Source of the DNA: Lysobacteraceae bacterium | GTDB lineage: Bacteria > Pseudomonadota > Gammaproteobacteria > Xanthomonadales > Xanthomonadaceae | Reading direction: 5' to 3' | Assembly: GCA_003449195.1 (NCBI GenBank) | Contig: DMID01000153.1 | Location: 1-7,448 of the forward strand | DNA length: 7,448 nucleotides | Shown: piece after piece, positions 1-5,502 of the stretch | Numbering within the stretch: position 1 is the first letter of the stretch | Layout of the letters: each line of letters begins with the position of its first letter | Program-made: the position numbers and the translations under genes | The notes under the pieces: generated by a model | Seen by the model: only the letters and a program-made list of their open reading frames with translations | Database searches by the model: none | What the model was told of the DNA's origin: nothing

Positions 1-332
1 CGCGATGCACTGCCCGAAGGCCGGGATGCGCTGCCCGGGTAAAGCTTGAGCGACTGCCCGGGATAGATGGTGTAGGGCTCGGACAGGCCGTTCCATGCGG
101 CCAGATCGGCCGGCTGGATGTTGTTGCGCCGGGCGATGCTGAAAAGCGTGTCGCCGCGCTGCACCAGCGTGGTTGCGCCGGGCCGGGCCACCGAAGCCGG
201 CCGCGAGGGCGCATGCCGCGCATTCCCCTGCGGCGAAGTGCGCACCACCGAACTGCTGCTGCACGCACCGAGAGCCGCCACGACCAACGCCGCACAACCC
301 AGCTTGCCAAACCCCGTCATCGCCTTGCTCAT
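1..332 (-). CDS. nlpD: NlpD-like LysM lipoprotein, 5' part (runs off the left edge)
   Basis: The N-terminal 110 residues are visible. A short charged start leads into a hydrophobic stretch ending in a lipobox, Leu-Gly-Ala-Cys, with the lipidated Cys at residue 24. A Ser/Pro/Arg-rich linker follows, then one LysM peptidoglycan-binding domain at about residues 55-98 (GDTLFSIARRN, then WNGL, then YPGQSLKL). NlpD proteins are outer-membrane lipoproteins with LysM plus a degenerate LytM/M23 domain that activates cell-wall amidases during division; the LytM part lies outside this window, so amidase activation is inferred. The start at 332 overlaps the yqaA stop by ATGA, and a GGGAGG ribosome-binding site lies about 10 nt upstream. 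An internal Met at residue 5 is a weaker alternative start. Its place after surE, pcm and yqaA matches the conserved nlpD position, usually just before rpoS. Confidence 0.87.
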   Translation of the reverse strand, partial: MSKAMTGFGKLGCAALVVAALGACSSSSVVRTSPQGNARHAPSRPASVARPGATTLVQRGDTLFSIARRNNIQPADLAAWNGLSEPYTIYPGQSLKLYPGSASRPSGSAS

Positions 333-943
333 CCGGACATTGCCTCCCATGCCACCCAACCCACCAGGCCCAGCAACAACACGCTGGCCACCCAGCCCAA
401 GGGCTCGATCCAGCGATGCAGCGCCGCTTCGGCCCGCGCGCCGCCGAGCTTGATCGCGCCGGCCACCAGATACACGCGCTTGCCGCGGCCGATGGCCATG
501 CTGGCAAGAAACGGTAGCAACGGCACGCCGACGATGCCTGAGGCCCACGTGAATATCTTCAGCGGGATCGGCGTGAACCCGGCCAGCACCAGCAACCAGA
601 ACGCCTTCCAGTGCGAGTGCGCTACCACTTCGCGCAGATGTGCGACCTGTGCATCGATGGCCTGGCTCCAGCCCAGCCACGCGAACACCGGCTGCAGCGC
701 GGCAAACGCGAAATGCCCCAGCAGATAACCCACCAGCGCACCGACCAGCGAGCCGAGCAGGCTCAAGCTGGCAAACCACAGCGCGCGACGACGGTCCGCC
801 AGCGACATTGGCGCCAGCATCACTTCCGGCGGCACCGGGAAAAACACCGCCTCGGCGAAGCTGAGCCCGGCCAGCAACGCCGGGGCGCGGCGATGGCGCG
901 ACCAGCGCAATGCCTGATCGTAGAGAGGCCCGAAAATCTTCAT
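329..943 (-). CDS. YqaA/DedA-type (VTT/SNARE-associated) inner-membrane protein
   Basis: A 204-residue polytopic membrane protein. An early re-entrant segment carries the DedA-type acidic/proline signature (AEAVFFPVPPEVMLAP, about residues 30-45). A Gly-rich segment with GYLLGHF follows near residue 75, then the YqaA-type motif FTPIPLKIFTWASG around 122-135 and GRGKR near 152. A final hydrophobic helix ends the protein. DedA-superfamily proteins act in envelope homeostasis and some move lipid carriers; the substrate of the YqaA branch is not established, so no reaction is assigned. The ATG at 943 has GGAG 11 nt upstream and is preceded by a 14-codon mini-ORF whose stop overlaps this ATG. The 3' end overlaps the nlpD start by ATGA, indicating one transcript with translational coupling. 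Confidence 0.88.
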   Translation of the reverse strand: MKIFGPLYDQALRWSRHRRAPALLAGLSFAEAVFFPVPPEVMLAPMSLADRRRALWFASLSLLGSLVGALVGYLLGHFAFAALQPVFAWLGWSQAIDAQVAHLREVVAHSHWKAFWLLVLAGFTPIPLKIFTWASGIVGVPLLPFLASMAIGRGKRVYLVAGAIKLGGARAEAALHRWIEPLGWVASVLLLGLVGWVAWEAMSG

Positions 944-984
944 GCCGTCGCGTTCTCCATGCCTTCGCGCATTCCCGTTTCCAT
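940..984 (-). CDS. Possible 14-codon linking peptide between pcm and yqaA
   Basis: The 42-nt gap between pcm and yqaA on the minus strand contains ATG one base after the pcm stop. It is followed by 13 more sense codons and a TGA that overlaps the yqaA ATG as ATGA. The predicted peptide is METGMREGMENATA. Two internal ATG codons are in frame. It may be a coupling device that carries terminating ribosomes from pcm to yqaA rather than a functional peptide. No dedicated Shine-Dalgarno sequence is seen before its first ATG, which fits re-initiation after pcm. It may equally be chance, since a short open frame in GC-rich DNA is not rare. Confidence 0.3.
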   Translation of the reverse strand: METGMREGMENATA

Positions 985-985
985 C

Positions 986-1678
986 TCAGTCGAGCACCCC
1001 GGACAACAGCGGCACGAAACTCACCGGCGCCAGCACCGTTTCCTCGATGCTGCCATCGGCCGCCTTGCGCAACTCCACCAGCGATTGCGCGGCAGCACCG
1101 CCGACCGGCGCGATCAAGCGCCCGCCCTCGCCGAGCTGGCCGATCAATGCCGCCACCAGCGCCGGTGCAGCCGCGGTGACGAGGATCGCATCGAATGGCG
1201 CGTATTCCTGCCAACCCACCCGGCCATCGTCATGCCGCGTGCGCACGTTCATGCCCAGCGAACGGAAGCGCTTGCGCGCCTGTCGCAGCAGCTCGCCGAT
1301 GCGCTCGACCGTGTAGACCTCGAGCCCGAGCGCGGCCAGCACCGCGGCCTGATATCCCGAACCGGTGCCGATTTCCAGCACCTTGCACGGACGCGACAGC
1401 AGCAGCGCCTCGGTCATCCGCGCAACCACCCAGGGCTGGGAAATCGTCTGCCCATGGCCGATCGGCAACGCCGTATCCTCGTAGGCACGCGAGGCCAATG
1501 CCTCGTCCACGAACAGATGGCGCGGGACCGTGCGGATGGCATTGAGCACGTTCTCGTCGACGATGCCCGCGCCATTCGCGCTGCCGTCGCGCAGACGCTC
1601 GACCAAACGGTCGCGCACGCGCTGGGAGGTCATGCCGACCCCTGCCGCACCGGGCTGCAGGCGCAGACGCGCGGTCAT
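986..1678 (-). CDS. pcm: Protein-L-isoaspartate O-methyltransferase
   Basis: A 230-residue PIMT. It transfers a methyl group from S-adenosylmethionine to L-isoaspartyl residues in damaged cytosolic proteins, starting their repair. Visible signatures are VPRHLFVDEALASRAYEDTALPIGHGQTISQPW, which forms the PIMT substrate-side region (split here as VPRHLFVDEAL, then AYEDTALPIGHGQ, then TISQPWVVARM), and the SAM-binding motif VLEIGTGSGYQAAVLA at mid-protein. FDAILVTAAAP follows, and the C-terminal GGRLIAPVG strand ends the fold. I chose the ATG at 1678 because it overlaps the surE TGA as ATGA and because xanthomonad Pcm proteins start with a similar MTxRLRLQP segment. A second ATG at 1633 (MTSQRVRDR) would give 215 residues. 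The reading frame stays open far upstream, but that part is only a shadow of surE. Confidence 0.95.
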   Translation of the reverse strand: MTARLRLQPGAAGVGMTSQRVRDRLVERLRDGSANGAGIVDENVLNAIRTVPRHLFVDEALASRAYEDTALPIGHGQTISQPWVVARMTEALLLSRPCKVLEIGTGSGYQAAVLAALGLEVYTVERIGELLRQARKRFRSLGMNVRTRHDDGRVGWQEYAPFDAILVTAAAPALVAALIGQLGEGGRLIAPVGGAAAQSLVELRKAADGSIEETVLAPVSFVPLLSGVLD

Positions 1679-2454
1679 GCCGGCTCGTCCAGCGCGGCGC
1701 TCAGGCCGTCGACCCAGCCGGCCACCTTGTCCAGCGCCTCGTAACGGGTCAGGTCCACCAAAATCGGCGTGATCGAAATGCAGCCCGTGCGCACCGCATG
1801 GAAATCCGTGCCCGCGCCGGCATCCTGCTCGGCGCCGGCCGGACCGATCCAGTAGACCGTGCGGCCGCGCGGGTCTTCCTGCGGCTGGCAGGCCTCGGAA
1901 CGATGGCGGTTGCCGAGCCGGGTGACCTCGAAGCCGCGCAGCTCGTCCCACGGCAGGTCCGGCACGTTGACGTTGAGAATGGTGTCGGCCTGCAACGGGT
2001 CGGCCTTCAGCCGGGCGACGATCTCCACCGCCGCACGTGCCGCAGTTTCGTAATGCCGGGCCTGATGATTGTGCGTGACCAGCGACACCGCCACCGCCGG
2101 CAAGCCGAGGAAGCGCCCTTCCATCGCCGCCGACACGGTGCCCGAATAGATCACGTCGTCGCCGAGATTGGCGGCGTTGTTGATGCCGGACACCACGATG
2201 TCCGGCTCGTAGTCGAGCATGCCGGTCAGGGCCAGATGCACGCAATCGGCCGGCGTCCCGGCAATCGAACAGGTGTGCGGGTCGATGCGCTTGAGCCGCA
2301 GCGGCACGTCGAGCGTGAGCGAATTGCTGGCGCCGGAACGGTCGCGGTCCGGCGCAACCACCATCACCTCGTGGCCCGCTTCGCGCAGGCCGGCGGCCAG
2401 CGCCCGGATGCCGGGGGCATCCACGCCATCATCGTTCGAAACCAGTACGCGCAT
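1675..2454 (-). CDS. surE: 5'/3'-nucleotidase SurE
   Basis: A 259-residue metal-dependent nucleoside-5'(3')-monophosphate phosphatase of the SurE family, cytosolic and linked to stationary-phase survival. The metal-binding residues are in place: Asp8 and Asp9 in the N-terminal SNDDG, Ser40 in DRDRSGASNS, and Asn92 in SGINNAANLGDD. GTPADCVHLAL (66-76) and YSGTVSAAMEG (103-113) are also typical. Length equals the family norm. The start at 2454 has GAGGAG ending 4 nt upstream, slightly close but clear. The gene leads the surE-pcm-yqaA-nlpD operon; its stop overlaps the pcm start. In E. coli truD directly precedes surE; here smr and about 4 kb of plus-strand genes lie between them, so surE must have its own promoter in the gap at 2455-2557. 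Confidence 0.96.
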   Translation of the reverse strand: MRVLVSNDDGVDAPGIRALAAGLREAGHEVMVVAPDRDRSGASNSLTLDVPLRLKRIDPHTCSIAGTPADCVHLALTGMLDYEPDIVVSGINNAANLGDDVIYSGTVSAAMEGRFLGLPAVAVSLVTHNHQARHYETAARAAVEIVARLKADPLQADTILNVNVPDLPWDELRGFEVTRLGNRHRSEACQPQEDPRGRTVYWIGPAGAEQDAGAGTDFHAVRTGCISITPILVDLTRYEALDKVAGWVDGLSAALDEPA

Positions 2455-2471
2455 GGGACTCCTCGATAAGC

Positions 2472-2493
2472 CATGCATGATACCGGATGCATG
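2472..2493. promoter_or_regulatory. Inverted repeat in the surE/smr divergent gap
   Basis: CATGCAT, 8 bases, then ATGCATG form a perfect 7-bp inverted repeat midway in the 103-bp gap between the divergent surE and smr starts, 18 bp from the surE start. On the minus strand a TATCAT hexamer inside it could act as a -10 box for surE, but no convincing -35 is seen. The symmetry suggests a dimeric regulator site; the assignment is tentative because each arm is dominated by the self-palindrome ATGCAT. Confidence 0.3.
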
Positions 2494-2557
2494 CGACACG
2501 ATCCCCCGCTCCGCTCGAAGGCTTGCGCAGACGGGCGCGAACGCTACGCTGTCGGCC

Positions 2558-3106
2558 ATGGCCCGCCCCGAAGACGACATCCCCGACGACGACGATGCGG
2601 CCCTGTTCCGCGCCGCGATCGGGCCGGTGACGCCTTTGCGTGCACCGCCACCGGCCGTGCACGCCCCGCCGCCACGCCCGCGTACCCGCGTGCCCGAACG
2701 CGACGCGCACGAAGTGGTCGGCGAATTCCGGCGTCTGCTGGACAGCCACTCGCAACTGGAAGCCGGCGACCAATCCAGCCATCGCCAGCCACAGGTGCCG
2801 CACCGCATCCTGCAACGGCTGCGTCGCGGCCAGTATGCGATCCAGGACGAGCTGGACCTGCACGGCGCCAGCGCGCAGCAGGCGCACCGGCTGCTGCGCG
2901 ACTTCATCGCCGATGCGCGCGAGCACGACCATGGCTGCGTGCGCATCATCCACGGCAAAGGCCGTCAATCGGACAGCCCGGCACCGGTGCTGAAGAACCT
3001 CGTCGACCAGTGGCTGCGCCTGCGCAGCGACGTGCTCGCCTTCCACAGCGCCCCGCCCGCGCAGGGTGGCACCGGCGCAGTGCTGGTGCTGCTGCGGAGA
3101 CATTGA
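2558..3106 (+). CDS. smrA: Smr (MutS2 C-terminal-like) domain protein, SmrA type
   Basis: A 182-residue protein. The N-terminus is acidic (DDDDAALFRAAIG, residues 10-22), followed by a Pro/Arg-rich linker (28-47). A Smr domain covers about 95-180: ELDLHG at 98-103, RIIHGKG at 129-135, PVLKNLVDQWL at 143-153, and the C-terminal AFHSAPPAQGGTGAVLVLL. Smr domains are nicking or RNA/DNA endonuclease folds; the stand-alone proteobacterial proteins have no settled physiological role. The ATG at 2558 fits the usual length and starts near the conserved acidic segment; no Shine-Dalgarno sequence precedes it. An in-frame ATG at 2477 would add 27 residues but lies in the presumed promoter region. It diverges from surE and is the last core gene before the accessory block. 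Confidence 0.9.
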   Translation: MARPEDDIPDDDDAALFRAAIGPVTPLRAPPPAVHAPPPRPRTRVPERDAHEVVGEFRRLLDSHSQLEAGDQSSHRQPQVPHRILQRLRRGQYAIQDELDLHGASAQQAHRLLRDFIADAREHDHGCVRIIHGKGRQSDSPAPVLKNLVDQWLRLRSDVLAFHSAPPAQGGTGAVLVLLRRH

Positions 3107-3126
3107 ACGCCACCCCGGCAATGCGA

Positions 3127-3176
3127 CCTCCTCCACCCGGTTTGACAAGCCCCTTTTCCCTGCCGGAAACTGCGCC
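3127..3176. repeat. Left copy of imperfect direct repeat flanking the toxin-antitoxin pair
   Basis: This 50-bp stretch matches 3797-3846 at a constant offset of 670 bp, with 36 of 50 positions identical by my count. The matches cluster in two blocks: an 11-base run GTTTGACAAGC (3140-3150) and a 12-base run GGAAACTGCGCC (3165-3176), separated by 14 mostly different bases. Read in the frame of the right copy, the left copy gives Asp-Leu-Leu-His-Pro-Val-stop against Arg-Leu-Pro-His-Ser-Val-stop, the true end of the toxin. It therefore looks like the residual 3' end of a related toxin gene plus its downstream spacer. TTGACA inside the first run could also serve as a -35 element. Confidence 0.65.
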
Positions 3177-3178
3177 GG

Positions 3179-3204
3179 CCAGTAACCAACCAGTAACCAA
3201 CTGG
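3179..3204. promoter_or_regulatory. Candidate operator upstream of the antitoxin gene
   Basis: Two perfect tandem copies of the 11-mer CAGTAACCAAC (3180-3190 and 3191-3201) lie 16-41 bp before the DUF433 start. The second copy also begins an inverted repeat, CCAGT-5 nt-ACTGG (3190-3204), and the first CCAGT (3179-3183) can pair with the same right arm. Iterated and symmetric sites just upstream of an antitoxin are typical of type II autoregulation, where antitoxin or complex binds its own promoter. No clear -10 hexamer is seen nearby, so operator function is inferred. Confidence 0.45.
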
Positions 3205-3219
3205 TATCGGAGCCCCGCC

Positions 3220-3462
3220 ATGAACCTGCTTGACCGCATTATCGTCAACCCCGAAATTTTCGGTGGCAAGCCGATCATCCGTGGTCGCCGTTTGGCAGTG
3301 GAGCATATATTGGGTTTGCTGGCTGCTGGCGACGAACCGCGTGAAATCCTGGCCGCATATCCGTGGCTGGAAGCCGATGACATCCGCGCCTGCTTGACCT
3401 ACGCCCATCGCCTGGCTGAAAACGAACTTGTCGAGCCGCTTTTCGTCAATGCCGCTGCATGA
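3220..3462 (+). CDS. DUF433-family antitoxin (COG2442)
   Basis: An 80-residue protein with the DUF433 core: an N-terminal RIIVNPEIFGGKPIIRGRRL segment with the NPxxxGGKPxIxGxR signature (about residues 10-24), then VEHILGLLAAGDEPREILAAYPWLEADDIRACLTYA, a helical winged-helix-like DNA-binding region (cited here as start VEHILG and end CLTYA). Members are predicted VapB-like antitoxins paired with PIN-like toxins; they are expected to bind both the toxin and their own promoter. GGAG at 3209-3212, 7 nt before the ATG, supports the start. The TGA overlaps the toxin ATG as ATGA, so the two are translationally coupled. GC in a sampled 60-bp line (3301-3360) is 55%, against 68% in a sampled surE line. 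Confidence 0.9.
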   Translation: MNLLDRIIVNPEIFGGKPIIRGRRLAVEHILGLLAAGDEPREILAAYPWLEADDIRACLTYAHRLAENELVEPLFVNAAA

Positions 3463-3815
3463 AATTCCTGTTGGACTCCTGCATTTCCTGCCAGTTGCGT
3501 GATGCCCTGGCAGCAGATGGCCACAATGCAGAATGGTGCGGTGTTTGGCCGGAAGACCCAGGCGATACCATCGTGCTGGAACGCGCCCACGCCGGGCAGC
3601 GCGTACTGATTACGATAGACAAGGATTTCGGCGCGTTGGCCATTCTCAAAGGCCAGCCACATTCCGGCATCATCCGTTTGACGGGTTTGGGCTTGCAGGA
3701 ACAAGCCCCCGTGATGCGCGAAATCATTCGGCGCCATGGCGAAGATTTGCAACGTGCCGCCATCGTCACCGCCACGCGCGAACGTTTGCGGATTCGCCTG
3801 CCCCACTCCGTTTGA
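3459..3815 (+). CDS. DUF5615 PIN-like toxin (COG4634)
   Basis: A 118-residue PIN-like protein, presumably the ribonuclease toxin of the pair. The acidic residues expected for a metal-dependent PIN-like site are present: Asp6 in MKFLLD, Asp36 in PEDPGD followed by Glu41 in the VLERA helix, and Asp54/Asp56 in TIDKDFG. The PHSGIIRL segment near 67-73 is the usual strand after the DFG turn. The segment after Asp6 reads SCIS where many relatives have an ENLP-like sequence; this is a mild divergence, not a loss of the acidic site. The start overlaps the antitoxin stop by 4 nt. Its last codons and stop lie inside the right copy of the flanking direct repeat. RNA cleavage is inferred from the family; the target is unknown. 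Confidence 0.88.
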   Translation: MKFLLDSCISCQLRDALAADGHNAEWCGVWPEDPGDTIVLERAHAGQRVLITIDKDFGALAILKGQPHSGIIRLTGLGLQEQAPVMREIIRRHGEDLQRAAIVTATRERLRIRLPHSV

Positions 3816-3846
3816 CAAGCGTCCCCGCCGCACGGGAAACTGCGCC
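3797..3846. repeat. Right copy of the direct repeat; covers the toxin 3' end
   Basis: This is the partner of 3127-3176. It begins in the toxin's last codons, includes its TGA (3813-3815), and extends 31 bp into the spacer. GTTTGACAAGC (3810-3820) and GGAAACTGCGCC (3835-3846) are identical to the left copy at identical spacing. Part of the repeat is coding here and noncoding in the left copy, which suggests duplication or recombination of toxin-antitoxin cassettes. Recombination between the copies would remove both toxin and antitoxin in one step. Confidence 0.65.
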
Positions 3847-3926
3847 AGAACCCGGGGAATGACCATGCCTGCTACCCACTGCGCAGCGCCACGCACGCAC
3901 GCAAAAACCTAACGCCTTACCTATCC

Positions 3927-3952
3927 AGCGCAAGCTTGATTACGGCTGCGCT
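3927..3952 (+). other. Possible leader hairpin upstream of the terminator
   Basis: AGCGCA (3927-3932) and TGCGCT (3947-3952) are complementary across a 14-nt loop, extendable by GC pairs with a one-base bulge. It lies in the 233-bp noncoding stretch between the toxin and the next gene, 30 bp before the terminator stem. It could belong to a small RNA or attenuator leader, or be chance in GC-rich DNA. The rest of 3816-4048 holds no recognisable gene; a 17-codon frame at 3859-3912 is not convincing. Confidence 0.25.
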
Positions 3953-3982
3953 CACTCCATCCCGCCCCATTTTCCGCAGACG

Positions 3983-4013
3983 CGGCCAGCCCATTGCTGG
4001 CCGTTTTCTTTTT
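3983..4013 (+). terminator. Intrinsic (rho-independent) terminator
   Basis: An 8-bp perfect stem, CGGCCAGC / GCTGGCCG, with a 5-nt loop CCATT is followed by TTTTCTTTTT (4004-4013). It is directional for plus-strand transcripts; the opposite strand has no T-run after the stem. It ends transcription 170-200 bp beyond the toxin stop and only 35 bp before the next start codon, so it either closes the toxin-antitoxin transcript with a long 3' tail, ends a small RNA, or attenuates the operon behind it. Confidence 0.9.
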
Positions 4014-4048
4014 CGCGCCCATGGCACGCCCGCCCAAACGAACCACAC

Positions 4049-4315
4049 ATGAAGTCCGTTCACACCAAAATCCTGCTTGCCGCCTTGCTGACACTCGGCA
4101 TTTCTGCCGCCAATGCGCTGGCCGATACCCGTGAATTCTGCGCCGGTTTCGAGCGCGGTTATATCACGGGCTACAAGAAAGCCAAGCACACGGATCTTGA
4201 TCCACTGGTTCCGATGTGCCCGATGCAGCCCATGAAGCGTTTCGGCGACCCGGACTCGGAATTCGAGCACGGCTACGGCATCGGCTACGAACGCGGCCTG
4301 AGCGATGGGCGCTAA
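4049..4315 (+). CDS. Small secreted protein with duplicated GYxxGY motif, function unknown
   Basis: An 88-residue protein with a clear Sec signal peptide: Lys at positions 2 and 7, a hydrophobic core at about 8-20, and cleavage probably after Ala-Leu-Ala at 25. The mature part, about 63 residues, has two Cys (31 and 57) that could form a disulfide. It also contains an internal repeat FE[R/H]GYxxGY at 34-42 and 72-80, each followed by a charged residue. I do not recognise a named family. It is first in a four-gene run and lies 5 bp before the secreted protease, so it may be a partner, substrate or inhibitor of that enzyme; this is inference. No Shine-Dalgarno sequence is visible before the ATG; the signal peptide fixes the start. 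The terminator 35 bp upstream leaves little room for a promoter. Confidence 0.8.
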   Translation: MKSVHTKILLAALLTLGISAANALADTREFCAGFERGYITGYKKAKHTDLDPLVPMCPMQPMKRFGDPDSEFEHGYGIGYERGLSDGR

Positions 4316-4320
4316 CCGCC

Positions 4321-5502
4321 ATGAAGCCGATAACCCGCCTCGTGCCCCTGCTGCTGTGCGCAGCCATCGGCAACACTGCTGCGCAAACCATCCAATGGCG
4401 CAAGCAGAGCGAAACAATCCCGCTGCCCGTGCCGGCAGCGCCGAAGCCTGCCACCCACCCTGCACCGGCTACCGCTGTTGCGCTCACATCGACAGAACTG
4501 TTCAAGAAAGTTTCGCCCAGCATCGTGACCATCATGGTTTACGATGACAACTACAACACGTTCACCGGCAGCGGCGTGGTCATCCCCAACCGGGACAAGG
4601 AACTCACCTCCGTCGTCACGAATTGCCATGTCACCGACAAATCCTCTACTAGTGGAATGGTATTTGCCGACGCCAAAAATGCTGAAGGACTTGCGGCCGA
4701 TCATTTTGGTTTCGTGAAAGCACGCGACCCAGAACGCGACCTCTGCATCGTGGATATCGGCTTCGGCGACTGGGACGATAAAGCGAGAAAAATGAATTAC
4801 CGCAAACTCCCTGCCGTGCAGATTGGCTCCTCGCAGGGGCTGAACGTCGGCGACAAGGTCTATGCCATCGGTGCACCGCAGGGCTTGGAACTGACGCTTT
4901 CCGACGGACTGGTGTCCGGCTTACGCGATTACAAAGGTGCGCAAGTCATCCAGACCACCGCGCCCATTTCCAAAGGCTCCAGCGGCGGCGGCCTGTTCGA
5001 TGCGCAAGGGCGCTTGGTCGGCATTACCACGATGTATCTGGATGGCGGGCAAAACCTGAATTTCGCTATGCCCGCCGAACTGATTGCCCGCGTGCCGGCA
5101 GTCAAGCGCAGCAAAGTGCAGCCCGCCGTTGCCGAACAGGAATCTGCGCCACAACCCGCACCGCGACGTGACCGCTGGGTGCAAGTCAGCCGCAGTGATT
5201 CATACACGGCATACGTTGATGCACAAACCCTGCAACGCAACGGCACGGATGTGACGGTGTGGGAGAAATTTGCGTATGACAAGCCGAAAACCGACAAATA
5301 CGGCGATACCTATGACGAAGTACTATCCCTTTATACCTACCACTGTGCAACCCGCCAATACACGAAGAAATTCTTTTCACAACGACTGTGCGGCAATCCT
5401 AATCCTGTTTACAGCAAGGAATACAAAAGCTACGAACAGGAACGGGAAATCATCATGCCGGGCACGTTTGGCGAATCAACATTGGGGGTTGTCTGTGAGT
5501 AA
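4321..5502 (+). CDS. Exported trypsin-like serine protease with C-terminal adhesin-E-like domain
   Basis: A 393-residue protein. Residues 1-21 form a signal peptide (cleavage likely after Ala21), followed by a Pro/Ala-rich linker (about 33-55). The S1C/HtrA-type trypsin fold spans about 57-258 with the complete triad: His103 in TNCHV, Asp140 in ERDLCIVDI, and Ser221 in KGSSGGGLFD. No PDZ domain follows, unlike DegP/DegQ. After a second linker (265-283), residues 285-393 resemble the surface-adhesin protein E fold: WVQVSRSDSYTAYVDAQTL, then VTVWEKFAYD, then YTYHCATRQY, ending PGTFGESTLGVVC. This second assignment rests on pattern memory and is less sure than the protease. It probably acts in the periplasm or outside the cell. 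The ATG at 4321 begins the signal peptide, 5 bp after the upstream stop; upstream in-frame codons are shadow. Confidence 0.88.
   Translation: MKPITRLVPLLLCAAIGNTAAQTIQWRKQSETIPLPVPAAPKPATHPAPATAVALTSTELFKKVSPSIVTIMVYDDNYNTFTGSGVVIPNRDKELTSVVTNCHVTDKSSTSGMVFADAKNAEGLAADHFGFVKARDPERDLCIVDIGFGDWDDKARKMNYRKLPAVQIGSSQGLNVGDKVYAIGAPQGLELTLSDGLVSGLRDYKGAQVIQTTAPISKGSSGGGLFDAQGRLVGITTMYLDGGQNLNFAMPAELIARVPAVKRSKVQPAVAEQESAPQPAPRRDRWVQVSRSDSYTAYVDAQTLQRNGTDVTVWEKFAYDKPKTDKYGDTYDEVLSLYTYHCATRQYTKKFFSQRLCGNPNPVYSKEYKSYEQEREIIMPGTFGESTLGVVCE

Noticed and set aside
611..1744. A 377-codon open frame on the plus strand
   Set aside because: It lies antisense across yqaA and pcm, is rich in Arg/Gln/His typical of reverse-frame reading of GC-rich genes, and shows no domain pattern.
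1798..2469. A 223-codon open frame on the plus strand
   Set aside because: It is fully antisense to surE, which has all its family motifs; composition is that of a shadow frame.
3139..3150. GTTTGAC in the direct repeats as an integron attC core
   Set aside because: It does not fit the GTTRRRY core, and no paired RYYYAAC site or integrase is seen.
3859..3912. A 17-codon frame (MTMPATHCAAPRTHAKT) after the toxin, preceded by GGGGA
   Set aside because: It is too short, with no hydrophobic segment or recognisable pattern. It could be a degenerate antitoxin start, but the similarity to the real antitoxin start is too weak to claim.
4021..4131. ATG at 4021 as an alternative start for the small secreted protein
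   Set aside because: It is out of frame with the signal peptide (28 nt offset) and its frame closes after a short Arg/His-rich stretch.
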